This document shows, one piece after another, positions 35,393 through 43,894 of a stretch of DNA of 64,000 bases. This stretch comes from an uncultured Aquimarina sp. (GTDB lineage Bacteria > Bacteroidota > Bacteroidia > Flavobacteriales > Flavobacteriaceae). Both the position numbers and the translations under genes were made by a program. Positions within the stretch are counted from its first letter, which is position 1. Every line of letters starts with the position of its first letter. The notes under the pieces are model-generated. The model was not told where the DNA came from and ran no database searches. It saw only the letters and a list, made by a program, of their open reading frames with translations. The DNA lies in assembly GCA_947497175.1 (NCBI GenBank), contig CANMFM010000001.1, positions 186,001 to 250,000 of the forward strand, written 5' to 3'.

Positions 35393-36115
35393 TTAATTTG
35401 TTTTAGGTACATCGATTATTAAAATATCCGTAGGTTCATTGAAGATCATTTTCACTTCTGAAGTTTCTTGGTCTGCTATACCAAGCCCATCTCTTCTTGA
35501 TAGGTTTCTTTTTGAGGAAACAGCCTCGCCTTCAATTACAAAAAGGTACACGATGTTATTTTTGGATTGTTTTTGGTAGGTTATCTCTTGGTCTCTATCA
35601 AAAGTGCCACGCCAAACCCAAACATCTTGATTAATGACTAAGCTATTTTCATCACCCTTGGGCGATGTAAGTAATTGTAGTTTGCTTTTTCTGTCTTCAG
35701 GTCTGCTTATCATCGTTTGGTACTTGGGTTTTATGTCCAGTACTTTTGGTAGAAACCAAATTTGAAGATTGTCTATAGGCATGTCTGGTGAATGATTGTA
35801 TTCTGAATGTTGGATACCTGTACCGGCAGAAATAAGCTGGATAGCGTTCGCTACATTAACACCTTGATTGCCATAGGTATCAGAGTGCACCATCTCACCA
35901 CTTATGACAACACTAAGAATCTCCATATTCTCATGAGGATGCATACCAAACCCTTTACCTCCAGGTGCAATTATACCATTATCAAGAATTATCATTACCC
36001 CAAAATGTTTTCTATCGGGCGAGGGTGGAAGGCTAGGATTGAAAGATTGAAACAATTTTATCCAGCCCATATCTCTACGGCTACGTGTCTTTTCAGGATG
36101 ATATATTATGTCCAT
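35393..36115 (-). CDS. Pirin-family protein 3
   Basis: 240 residues with all four pirin iron ligands: MHPHENMEIL gives two His and GTGIQHSEYN gives His and Glu. The block FGVMIILDNGIIAPGGKGFG matches the N-terminal pirin signature. It resembles pirin 1 in ligand pattern but its C-terminal cupin is diverged. It lies between an isochorismatase-type hydrolase (upstream, with a hairpin in the gap) and the SMP-30-like gene. A quercetinase-type dioxygenase or redox sensor, cytoplasmic. Confidence 0.92.
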   Translation of the reverse strand: MDIIYHPEKTRSRRDMGWIKLFQSFNPSLPPSPDRKHFGVMIILDNGIIAPGGKGFGMHPHENMEILSVVISGEMVHSDTYGNQGVNVANAIQLISAGTGIQHSEYNHSPDMPIDNLQIWFLPKVLDIKPKYQTMISRPEDRKSKLQLLTSPKGDENSLVINQDVWVWRGTFDRDQEITYQKQSKNNIVYLFVIEGEAVSSKRNLSRRDGLGIADQETSEVKMIFNEPTDILIIDVPKTN

Positions 36116-36130
36116 AAGTATTTTTTTTAA

Positions 36131-36156
36131 CCCTCAAACTGATGAGTGCTTGAGGG
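36131..36156. other. Hairpin between isochorismatase and pirin 3 genes
   Basis: CCCTCAA and TTGAGGG pair around 12 bases in a 60-base gap inside the operon. There is no proper T-run in the direction of transcription, so it looks like an RNA processing or attenuation hairpin rather than a terminator. Confidence 0.4.
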
Positions 36157-36175
36157 GGTATTTTTGTTAACAAAA

Positions 36176-36790
36176 CTACTCTGTAGCAGCAGGTTCTGCT
36201 TCTACCAAGGGGGCTAAAATCTCTTCGTACATTATCCCTTGAATTTTAGCTCCCGTTTCATCTGCCCAGTCTGATGCAAGTTCTGCCATTATCTGGTTTG
36301 TAGATGTTATGGTAACACCGTGGTCTTTCATTCTTTGAATTGATGTTTCATCTGCAACTTGTGTTGGGGAACCACCTCCATCTACGACTACCTGAACCTC
36401 GTAACCATCCTCAACCATGCTTATCGATGGGAAAACGATACAGACATCATTAGTAAGACCGGCCATGATGATTTTCTTTTTACCGGTAGCTTTTACGGCT
36501 GCTTTAAAATCTGGATAATCCCAAGCATCTACAATGCCTGGTCTTTTTACTCTGTTTGCATAGGCTTCGGGCGCGATATCCTGAATATCCTGTAAGAGAG
36601 GGCCTTGAAAATGGTCTTCCTGACTGCTGGTCAACACCAAAGGCATTCCTGTTTCTACAGCGGTTCTTGCAAGCGCGCGGGTGTTATGCACTAGCTCCTT
36701 ATAAGGTAGATTTACTGCCAGTTTAATTGTCCCTTGTTGATGGTCAATGAGCAACATTGCTGCATTGTCAACTGTAAATTTGTTTTTCAT
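36176..36790 (-). CDS. Isochorismatase-family hydrolase, YcaC-like
   Basis: 204 residues. Asp in MLLIDHQQGTIKL and Cys in AGLTNDVCIVFP are the catalytic pair; the Lys/Arg region reads VKRPGIVDAWDYPDF, with NAW/DAW typical of YcaC hydrolases. There is no signal peptide, so unlike the 13208 copy it is cytoplasmic. The C-terminal extension ends in an acidic, Ala/Glu-rich tail. In the operon it follows porin paralogue 3 by 27 bases on the upstream side. Substrate is unknown; amides or carbamoyl compounds are the usual class. Confidence 0.9.
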   Translation of the reverse strand: MKNKFTVDNAAMLLIDHQQGTIKLAVNLPYKELVHNTRALARTAVETGMPLVLTSSQEDHFQGPLLQDIQDIAPEAYANRVKRPGIVDAWDYPDFKAAVKATGKKKIIMAGLTNDVCIVFPSISMVEDGYEVQVVVDGGGSPTQVADETSIQRMKDHGVTITSTNQIMAELASDWADETGAKIQGIMYEEILAPLVEAEPAATE

Positions 36791-36817
36791 AATCGAAAAG
36801 TTTAAAAAGATTAATAA

Positions 36818-38170
36818 TTAAAATGTAAAAGTTGTTGTGAGCAATAGATAGCTCAATATCTTATTGGCGTCCTGTTTCTTTAAAAAATCTTCTGGCAATA
36901 TCAAATTGGTTTCCAAGTCTGTTGACAGAAATTTATTCCAGCGATATTTCACGGTGAAAGCTAGCTGTTGGGCCACAAATCGTTCATCATTCACCGGACT
37001 GTATTGTAGAAAACCACCACTACCATATATACCGTCTTCAACGGAGTATCTCCAGAAAGCATAATGGCCAAGCTCTCCCATCCATTTATTCTTTTTGAAC
37101 TGAATACGATTGTGTATATCCAACAGGTTATAAGGTGCAAACCTTGCTACCCTACCAAAATATGCCACGTCAGGATATAAAGGATTAAAAGTGTTGAGTC
37201 TATCATCATTTTGGTCTTTGTCACCACTTATTACCTCACCATTTATCTCATATTCCAAAGTATTGCTTAATTGATATTTTGCTTGAAGCGAAAGTGTCCA
37301 AGCCCTTATGGACTTATCGGCTATATTCCCAAATTGATAAACAATTTCATTGTTAAAAATCAATTTTTCTCCAAAGGGTATTTCCCAACGAGTACCTATA
37401 CTATGACGTATTTCCTTACCCTGTGCATCTACATAAGCTGAAAATTGTTGTTGCAATCTGAGATAATATACTTCCATTAATGTTGTTTCAGAGAACAACC
37501 TAATTGTATTATAGGTTCCCAAAATGTAGTTATCAAATTGATAAAAATCGTTATCTAAAACCCCAAGCTCAACAGGTACTACACTAAGAGCAAGAAGCTC
37601 ACTCGAAACATTCTTTTTATTATAAATTACTCTAAACGAATCAAACGACAATCTAACATTAGGACCTTCTCTTATAGCAAATAATCTTCGAGAACCATAG
37701 TTCAGGTTTTCCCTTCCTATAACCCAATTAAAATCGCCTGTATTAAATTTCAAGAACAGTTGGTTTACGTACAATCGGTCTCGATCCAGAATGATGGGGT
37801 TGTCTTTATCTATACTATGAGAACTACCTAATTCTAAAAAGAACTGATGATTATTTAAAGTCTTAACATCAAAATGAAACAAACCTCGAGCAAGACCACC
37901 TGAATTATCCATTGTGGTATTCTGAAACATTGGTCTATCCAAAATTTCAAGCTGGGCTCTCAGGCTGCCTCCTATTGAAGCGTTTGCGCCCAAGAATTTG
38001 AAACCTTTAACTCTTTCATAGAATTTATTATTACCTGTAGTGTTTTCAAAATGCCAGATATCATACTGTCTAAGCAATGAAAACTTTAATGAGTCCGTCT
38101 GTGCTACTACTGTGTTCAAAAAGCCAAATAGCAATATTGAAATAACGATATGTAGGGAAAAGATTTTCAT
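36818..38170 (-). CDS. Alginate-export-family outer-membrane protein, paralogue 3
   Basis: 450 residues: signal peptide ending VVAQ, then a beta barrel with Phe at the C terminus (TTTFTF). Family blocks IREGPNVRLSFDSFRVIY and NPLYPDVAYFGRVARFAPYN are intact. The start codon shares one base with the stop of the preceding gene (TAATG), so translation is coupled to the 116-residue protein. The mature start SLKFSLLRQYD resembles the FSLLRQND-type N terminus in paralogues 1 and 4, so all four appear to come from one ancestor. Confidence 0.78.
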   Translation of the reverse strand: MKIFSLHIVISILLFGFLNTVVAQTDSLKFSLLRQYDIWHFENTTGNNKFYERVKGFKFLGANASIGGSLRAQLEILDRPMFQNTTMDNSGGLARGLFHFDVKTLNNHQFFLELGSSHSIDKDNPIILDRDRLYVNQLFLKFNTGDFNWVIGRENLNYGSRRLFAIREGPNVRLSFDSFRVIYNKKNVSSELLALSVVPVELGVLDNDFYQFDNYILGTYNTIRLFSETTLMEVYYLRLQQQFSAYVDAQGKEIRHSIGTRWEIPFGEKLIFNNEIVYQFGNIADKSIRAWTLSLQAKYQLSNTLEYEINGEVISGDKDQNDDRLNTFNPLYPDVAYFGRVARFAPYNLLDIHNRIQFKKNKWMGELGHYAFWRYSVEDGIYGSGGFLQYSPVNDERFVAQQLAFTVKYRWNKFLSTDLETNLILPEDFLKKQDANKILSYLLLTTTFTF

Positions 38171-38520
38171 TATTGTTTTACCGAGATAGAAACTACTGAT
38201 TTTGTGTTTTTAGGTGATTCAAATGCTACAGGTCTTACCTTATCGGGTTCGCTATGGCAGATATACAATTTCTCGTTTTCAAGCTTTATAATACCTTTTA
38301 AAAGTTGTCCCTTGTAAGGTTCCGTCTGAGGATAGATATCAATGCCCTGAAATTTTCCTCGACAGTCTATTAACTGAAAATTCCGTTTCCAGACGGTATC
38401 GGGTGTTCGTCTTTCAAATTTGTTATCGGAAAAAATTAAACTTGCCTCTTCAAGTAATTCATCGCCACCAACAATTGCTTTCTCTATCTTCCAGATACCT
38501 ATCAAATTAATTATTTCCAT
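38170..38520 (-). CDS. Small beta-rich protein, TIGR03067-like
   Basis: 116 residues beginning LIGIWKIEKAIVGGDELLEE and continuing IDCRGKFQGIDIYPQTEPYK, a layout like the TIGR03067 family (L-x-G-x-W ... P-K-x-I-D), known mostly from Planctomycetes and with no proven function. There is no signal peptide. Both ends overlap neighbours by one base (TAATG), implying tight coupling with the WrbA-like protein upstream and porin 3 downstream. Possibly a lipocalin-like binding protein. Confidence 0.65.
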   Translation of the reverse strand: MEIINLIGIWKIEKAIVGGDELLEEASLIFSDNKFERRTPDTVWKRNFQLIDCRGKFQGIDIYPQTEPYKGQLLKGIIKLENEKLYICHSEPDKVRPVAFESPKNTKSVVSISVKQ

Positions 38521-39344
38521 TATCCTGACGTAAACATTCTTAATACCTCTGGTGAAGGTGAAACATTACCTGTAGCAAATATTTTATTGTTTTTCAAAGC
38601 CTTGGTAAGCCTTGCTACATTTGCACCGTGATGGTAAGCAGCCTCTAACATCTCAGGGGCTAATTTTTGTGGCATCATCTTGATACCACCTGTCCTTCCA
38701 TTTGGTCCCCAATGGCTGAGTGCATAGTCTGCACCTGGTGTTACTTTAGGAAATGGAATTAAAATCATACCATTAGCAGCCATTGCAGAAAGAATACTAA
38801 GTTGGGCGAGTTCGCATCCGGCACCATTGTTACCATGACCACCACCTACAGAAAATACGCCACCTACCTTACCTACAAAATTGTCCGTAAGCCATCCTTT
38901 TTCCCATACCCGCTCAATATATTCTTTGAGGCGAGAATGCATATTTCGGTGCTTCATTGGCGTACCGGCAATAACACCGTCTGCTGCAATCGTATCTTCC
39001 ATTGTTGCATCTGCGGCCATTTTTCTGACTACATTTACACCGGCTACCGATTTAGCACCTTCCTCCACAGATTCTGACATCATTCTTGTTGAACCAAAAT
39101 CTGTCGTATATACAATAAGAAGATTTGCATTCTCTCTGTTTTTAAAGCCTGCAAAAGCTCCTTGCCCATTAGGGACTGGGTCTAATTCCATCCCATAAAA
39201 AGATGTGTGACTCGTAATGGCTAATCCCGCAGCGACAAGAGAACTCTTTTTGATAAAGTCTCGTCGATTGTCTTCAACTTCAATGGTTTCTCTTTCATCA
39301 AAATCATTCATATCCTTAATTTTATCTTCTACTTTATTTTCCAT
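38520..39344 (-). CDS. Tat-exported WrbA-like flavodoxin
   Basis: 274 residues. A twin-arginine signal (NRRDFIKKSSLVAAG) occupies residues ~27-50, followed by a flavodoxin fold: LIVYTTDFGSTRMM (FMN phosphate loop), VIAGTPMKHRNMHSRLKEYI and FSVGGGHGNNGAG (isoalloxazine loops). The pattern is that of WrbA-type NAD(P)H:quinone oxidoreductases, which are normally cytoplasmic. Tat export with cofactor bound would place a quinone reductase in the periplasm or outer face. It heads a coupled set with the TIGR03067-like protein and porin 3. Confidence 0.85.
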   Translation of the reverse strand: MENKVEDKIKDMNDFDERETIEVEDNRRDFIKKSSLVAAGLAITSHTSFYGMELDPVPNGQGAFAGFKNRENANLLIVYTTDFGSTRMMSESVEEGAKSVAGVNVVRKMAADATMEDTIAADGVIAGTPMKHRNMHSRLKEYIERVWEKGWLTDNFVGKVGGVFSVGGGHGNNGAGCELAQLSILSAMAANGMILIPFPKVTPGADYALSHWGPNGRTGGIKMMPQKLAPEMLEAAYHHGANVARLTKALKNNKIFATGNVSPSPEVLRMFTSG

Positions 39345-39377
39345 TTTAGTACTGGTTTTAATTACATTATTATTGAA

Positions 39378-40742
39378 TCAAAATTTAAATTCTGTGGTAA
39401 ATACAAAGTGAAACAATGTATTGTTCAATTCGCTTTGCTCTAAAAATCCACCAGGCATTATCAGATTACTTTCTGCTTCCAAAGAAACAAAAGGCGATGG
39501 CGACCAATTGAAAACGACTCCATACTGATGACCTATAAACTTCTCATCATTTATAGTGGGAAAATCTAAAGTACCTGCGGCTCCATATACACCATCGGAT
39601 ACCGATTCTCTCCAGAACGCCACATAGTCCAACTCGAGAATAAAATTTTTGTAAGCAATGGAAAACTCAGGGTGTATATCTATCAGGTTTGCTGGCCCAA
39701 ACTGTGCTACACGACCAAAATAGGCGCCTCTTGGGTAAAGGGCGTTAAAGGTGTTCAACTCATCGTCTTGAGAGTTGTCATCACCAGAAATGAGTTCGGT
39801 CTTCAAACCGAACTCATATTCTACTTCTTCATTACCAAAGCTATAAGCTACGTGTAGTGAGAATGTGTATGCTCCAATGTTAGACGTTCCGAAACTTCCA
39901 AGTTGGTACAAAGTTTCAAAATCATAGTAGAACTCCCCAGCTTCTCCAAACATTCTGGCCCCAAAACTATGTCGCTCCTCGTCTGCAACCCCTTGAACAT
40001 ATTGCAAATCATCTATAACTCTACCAATATAGTAGAAGTCTGCAAGAAATTTATCTTTTTTGATGCTTACCGTATTGTAATAACCCCATAGATATTCTCT
40101 GTCTCTTATAGTTTTATTGTCAAAACTGAATGGGAAGATTTCTACCGGAAAGGCTAAGAAACCTTCTGACCTTAAAACATTATCAGAATAGGTAAGTTTC
40201 GCACTGTCAAAGTAACGTCTGATATTAGGACCTTCCCTTAAGGCAAGAATCCTATGTGTTCCATAATTTGGACTTTCACGTCCTATCAAGATTTTCCATC
40301 GGTCGAGTTCATAACTCACAAATAATTGACTGATGGCGAGTTCATCTCTATCTACTGGTGAAGGAAACTCTTTAGACCATACCGAACTACTATTTACCTC
40401 TGCGTATAAACGAAAGTTGTTCCACTGAAAATCTGAGTGAAGCATCAACCTATTTAGCCACCAACCTTCGGAATTCTGTTCAAATCCTTCATTGTCAAAA
40501 AATTCATACTGTCCTCTATAGCTTCCCCCCAAAGACAGGTAAGCCCTCTGACTTATCTTTGCATACTTGAGGTTATCATAAAACGATTTGTTTTTCTTTA
40601 TCTTGAAATAAGAGATGTCATCATTTTGACGCAAAAGAGCAAAATCGATATTCTCTGTCTCCTGTGCTATTAAAACGTTAAAATTCAATACGACCAAAAT
40701 CACATATTTGAATAATTGATATATTGAATTTTTAATTTTCAT
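39378..40742 (-). CDS. Alginate-export-family outer-membrane protein, paralogue 4
   Basis: 454 residues: signal peptide (ends LIAQ), FALLRQNDDISYFKIKKN at the mature start, blocks LREGPNIRRYFD and LYPRGAYFGRVAQFGP, and C-terminal TTEFKF. It is the second gene of the 41133-30417 operon, 25 bases after the SnoaL-like gene. Closest in look to paralogue 1 in operon 1, since both share ATNDEKFIGHQ-like and SNLIMPGGFLEQS-like stretches near the C terminus. Outer-membrane channel; substrate unknown. Confidence 0.78.
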   Translation of the reverse strand: MKIKNSIYQLFKYVILVVLNFNVLIAQETENIDFALLRQNDDISYFKIKKNKSFYDNLKYAKISQRAYLSLGGSYRGQYEFFDNEGFEQNSEGWWLNRLMLHSDFQWNNFRLYAEVNSSSVWSKEFPSPVDRDELAISQLFVSYELDRWKILIGRESPNYGTHRILALREGPNIRRYFDSAKLTYSDNVLRSEGFLAFPVEIFPFSFDNKTIRDREYLWGYYNTVSIKKDKFLADFYYIGRVIDDLQYVQGVADEERHSFGARMFGEAGEFYYDFETLYQLGSFGTSNIGAYTFSLHVAYSFGNEEVEYEFGLKTELISGDDNSQDDELNTFNALYPRGAYFGRVAQFGPANLIDIHPEFSIAYKNFILELDYVAFWRESVSDGVYGAAGTLDFPTINDEKFIGHQYGVVFNWSPSPFVSLEAESNLIMPGGFLEQSELNNTLFHFVFTTEFKF

Positions 40743-40767
40743 TTTAGTTTATTTCTTAAATAATAGA

Positions 40768-41133
40768 TTATGAGAACAATGGTGCCGCATCCATTACCAT
40801 TCTAAAGTCATTGACCAAACCTTTTTTGAAACGTATTATGCTGACTGCCGGTATCGTGATTTTTCCTCCATCATTTTTTAAAAATGTTACGTCTGCCTCA
40901 AATACCGCGCTGTCCTTGCCCAACCAAATTCCTTTTTTATGATGTGCCATACTCTTGATCACACCATAAAATTTTTGAAGCACTTTGCCGATAGCCTTTG
41001 GGCCTCTAACAGCCTCAGAATTTCCAAACTTGAAAGAACTTTCAGTTCCATAATACTGAGTCACTTTATCTGGACTCATAGTGTCGACATCCTTAAAGTA
41101 ATTGATGACAAAATCTTCAGTTATTTTCTCCAT
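40768..41133 (-). CDS. SnoaL/NTF2-like protein
   Basis: 121 residues with the NTF2 alpha+beta layout: an N-terminal helix (VINYFKDVDTMSPDKVTQYY), then KFGNSEAVRGPKAIGKVLQ and beta strands ending VSIIRFKKGLVNDFRMVMD. The family includes cyclases, isomerases and binding proteins; the catalytic residues are not obvious here. First gene of the second long leftward operon; the 640-base region upstream has no strong TAnnTTTG promoter facing it. No signal peptide. Confidence 0.8.
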   Translation of the reverse strand: MEKITEDFVINYFKDVDTMSPDKVTQYYGTESSFKFGNSEAVRGPKAIGKVLQKFYGVIKSMAHHKKGIWLGKDSAVFEADVTFLKNDGGKITIPAVSIIRFKKGLVNDFRMVMDAAPLFS

Positions 41134-41214
41134 TTCTTATTCTTAATTTTTAAATTCCTCAATCAATATTCTTTTGACTCTATCAAATGACACATATGTT
41201 TACCAAAGTCAAGA

Positions 41215-41530
41215 TTGCCGATAAAGCAATATCGCTAGGTGAGAGGGAAACATTGAAAAATGGTTACCAAGTGTGATAGGTATAATCATCATGGCGCCCA
41301 AAGCCCATTTTTTTAGGTATGTCGGTCAATACACCTCTTGTAATTTCTACAATACCTACTAATATTAATAACCAACCAGATTCAACCATTGTTATTGTAA
41401 ATTTGATTCCAGCTTTGGGTAATTGGGCGTGGGCATACATATGGTTCGTAAATTTCGAGATTCCAGAATTTGCCATAAACGATCGTCAGGAATACCTAAG
41501 AAATCTAAGGCAGAACAGACTAGAGTATAA
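41215..41530 (-). pseudogene. Possible decayed membrane protein fragment
   Basis: A minus-strand frame gives FTITMVESGWLLILVGIVEI then, after a frame change, MMIIPITLGNHFSMFPSHLA, both hydrophobic. They look like consecutive membrane segments of one lost protein, but I cannot name the family. Together with the empty 41531-41774 stretch it fills the 640 bases between the two flanking genes; nothing else is visible there. Confidence 0.3.
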
Positions 41531-41774
41531 TAGCTAACTATTAATACTTAAACACAGTATTCAAATTATCCAATTCCAAACGGGTCAAAATCATTATAGT
41601 GCCAAGGTAATTTTATACTTAGCTATCATCGTAGAAGTATTTCAAGGATGAATTGAACATTTAACAGTTATAAAATGTAATACGCAAATTTTAGAGAATG
41701 AAAACTTTAAAAAGTGGTCTTTGATTTATTTTTTATTTCACATTTTTACAGAAACCAAAAGAAATATAAAAACT

Positions 41775-42050
41775 ATGGATACAGAACTTTGTGAACATTT
41801 GAAACAATTAAAGCCCAAAAAAAGTGGAATCGATTATTGTGAAGAATGTGTAAAGACCAATGATAAATGGGTACATCTAAGGGTTTGTCAAGACTGTGGT
41901 GCTACGCTATGTTGTGATTCTTCAAAAAACAAACACGCTTCAAAACACTTTGAAGAAACCGGGCATTCTGTGGTGGTATCGAACCTGCCAAAACCTTGGT
42001 CGCAGTTTGCGTGGTGTTATGAACATAAGGTTAAAAAGAGTCTTCGCTAA
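41775..42050 (+). CDS. UBP-type zinc-finger protein
   Basis: 91 residues from the Met at 41775 (MDTELCEHLKQLKPKKSGID); a longer upstream frame has no support. The zinc ligands of the ubiquitin-protease type finger (PF02148) are visible: C-E-H, YCEECVKTND, VCQDCGATLCCDSS, then HASKHFEETGHSVV. In eukaryotes this finger binds the ubiquitin C terminus; stand-alone bacterial copies of about 90 residues are widespread and of unknown role. Single gene, rightward, between two leftward blocks. Confidence 0.87.
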   Translation: MDTELCEHLKQLKPKKSGIDYCEECVKTNDKWVHLRVCQDCGATLCCDSSKNKHASKHFEETGHSVVVSNLPKPWSQFAWCYEHKVKKSLR

Positions 42051-42190
42051 TCAAGTTTTACAACCCCAAAAATCCTAAAGCCTTAAAATCACGCTTAGTG
42101 TCTTTATAAAAAATACCTTGGAAACTATCTATTGCGATAGTTACACAAAGGCATCTCAAATTGATAGTCAATCCGATGTAAATCAATACT

Positions 42191-43117
42191 TTAATTTTGG
42201 TAATGTTTTTTCAAGACACTTCTCATATGCTCGTGTTGCTCGGGCAGTTTTAAATCACGACCCAAATACTCCAATTCCTCATCTACTGTGAAGCCTGGAT
42301 CTTCTGTAGCGATTTCAAAAAGTACTCCACCCGGTTCCCTGAAGTAGAGCGATTTAAAATAGTCTCTGTCAATCTGGGGTGTAATACTTAGTCCGTACTC
42401 TTCAATTTTCTTCTTGAAATGCAATTGTGTTTTGGTATTCTTTACGCTAAAGGCAATGTGGTGTACAGTGCCGCTACCACCTTGACCTCTACCTTCATTA
42501 GGCAGATGTATAATGTCTATCACTGCTGCCGTATCAATATTCTCGGATACGTAGCGATGCCTGTTTACTTTGGTTTTATGGTGTTTGTAACCCAGTATAC
42601 TTGTAAAGATCTTAGCAGTTTTCTTAAACTCCCTTAACGAGAGGGTGGTACCATAGAATCCTCTTATGGCTTTGCTTTCGTCAATATCACCAGTAATCCA
42701 AGGTTTTCGGGAATCATTGTCATTTTCTACTAGCTCCAGCTTAAGACCATCAGGGTCTTCAAAGACCAAGTAGGTTTCTTCAAATCGTAAGGACGGATTG
42801 TTATAACTGACGTTTTTCTCTTCAAACCTATTTTTCCAAAAATTCAAGGAACCTTTTGGTACGGAAAACATTATTTCTGTAGCTTCACCGGTTCCTTTTA
42901 AGCCTCTTCCAATATTTTGCCAGGGGAAGAAGGTAAGTATCGAGCCCGGCGTACCGTACTCATCTCCAAAATAAAAATGATAAGTACCCGGGTCATCGAA
43001 GTTTACGGTTTTCTTCACGAATCTTAATCCCAGAACGTCCTTGTAGAAATTTAGATTTCTCTGGGCGTCACCGGCTATTGCCGTAACATGATGTAGCCCT
43101 TTTACGTAATAATCCAT
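42191..43117 (-). CDS. Ring-cleaving dioxygenase of the VOC superfamily, MhqO-like
   Basis: 308 residues with two glyoxalase/VOC modules (~5-140 and ~150-290). Metal ligands are likely His in GLHHVTAIAG, His in TVHHIAFSV and Glu in LFEIATED; DVLGLRFVKKTVNFDDPGTY is a characteristic block of the YkcA/MhqO group. B. subtilis MhqO is described as a hydroquinone-specific extradiol dioxygenase induced by quinones. It is followed by a hydrolase like MhqD (28-base gap), as in the mhq genes. Confidence 0.9.
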   Translation of the reverse strand: MDYYVKGLHHVTAIAGDAQRNLNFYKDVLGLRFVKKTVNFDDPGTYHFYFGDEYGTPGSILTFFPWQNIGRGLKGTGEATEIMFSVPKGSLNFWKNRFEEKNVSYNNPSLRFEETYLVFEDPDGLKLELVENDNDSRKPWITGDIDESKAIRGFYGTTLSLREFKKTAKIFTSILGYKHHKTKVNRHRYVSENIDTAAVIDIIHLPNEGRGQGGSGTVHHIAFSVKNTKTQLHFKKKIEEYGLSITPQIDRDYFKSLYFREPGGVLFEIATEDPGFTVDEELEYLGRDLKLPEQHEHMRSVLKKHYQN

Positions 43118-43145
43118 TTGATTCGATTTTATCTTCTAAACGTAT

Positions 43146-43778
43146 TTAAATGTTGTCTGTAAGAATGAGGTTGGCTATTTCTATTTCGTCTCTGTTGATG
43201 GTGTGACCCATCCCTGGATAAATCTTCTTTACTACTTTTGCTCCCATTTTTTTCAGGACACTCTCGGATTCATTAATCCTTGATTCTGGTACGTGAGGGT
43301 CGTTATCACTTGAGCCAATAAAGATGGTCATTTCCTCAAAAGTTCCACTATAGAGTCTGACATCGAGGTGTTCGCCTATGAGTCCACCCGTAAATGCGAT
43401 GACACCTCCATATCGTTTGGAGTTTCTTGCTACGTACTCAAGTGTTAAACAGGCTCCTTGTGAAAAGCCTAAAAAATAAATGTCCTCGGCCAAGATGTCG
43501 AACTCGTATAGGTTATGTACAACCTCGGCAATGGCATCGAGACTTGAAGTCAGTTGTGGTTCGTTCTGCAGGCGTGGTACCATAAAACCGTAAGGATACC
43601 AAGTATTCTGTATGGCCTGAATGGCTAGAACCACGAAGTCGTCAGAAATATCGAGCTCTTTTGCCAATTGGATGAACGATTGCGCTCGGTCACCACGGCC
43701 ATGCAGTAGTATCAACGCCTTTTTTGCATCTGTAAGAGATTTTCCACTTTGTTCTACTTGCTGGTTATGTACAATCAT
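43146..43778 (-). CDS. Alpha/beta hydrolase, MhqD/phospholipase-carboxylesterase type
   Basis: About 210 residues from the Met at 43778 (MIVHNQQVEQSGKSLTDAKK); the longer start at 43799 is also open. ALILLHGRGDRAQSFI is the oxyanion region, GFSQGACLTLEY the nucleophile, SDNDPHVP the acid and GMGHTINRDE the base. The size and HGRGD motif match the carboxylesterase-2 family that includes B. subtilis MhqD, linked to quinone resistance. Directly upstream of the MhqO-like gene, so the pair likely handles an aromatic ring-cleavage product. Confidence 0.9.
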   Translation of the reverse strand: MIVHNQQVEQSGKSLTDAKKALILLHGRGDRAQSFIQLAKELDISDDFVVLAIQAIQNTWYPYGFMVPRLQNEPQLTSSLDAIAEVVHNLYEFDILAEDIYFLGFSQGACLTLEYVARNSKRYGGVIAFTGGLIGEHLDVRLYSGTFEEMTIFIGSSDNDPHVPESRINESESVLKKMGAKVVKKIYPGMGHTINRDEIEIANLILTDNI

Positions 43779-43894
43779 AATATGTTTTGCTTTTAGCATA
43801 AAGTAATAAATAGTGACCTTCGTACTTTAGTGTTCAAAGTCTTTCTTTTTTCTTTCCAGGCTATCATATTTACCTTCTAATCTATCCCTAATCC

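Noticed and set aside
41134..41260. Sigma-54 promoter before the second porin operon
   Set aside because: The best candidate (minus strand TTTGGTAAACATATGTG) keeps GG at -24 but lacks any GC-like -12 at the right distance.
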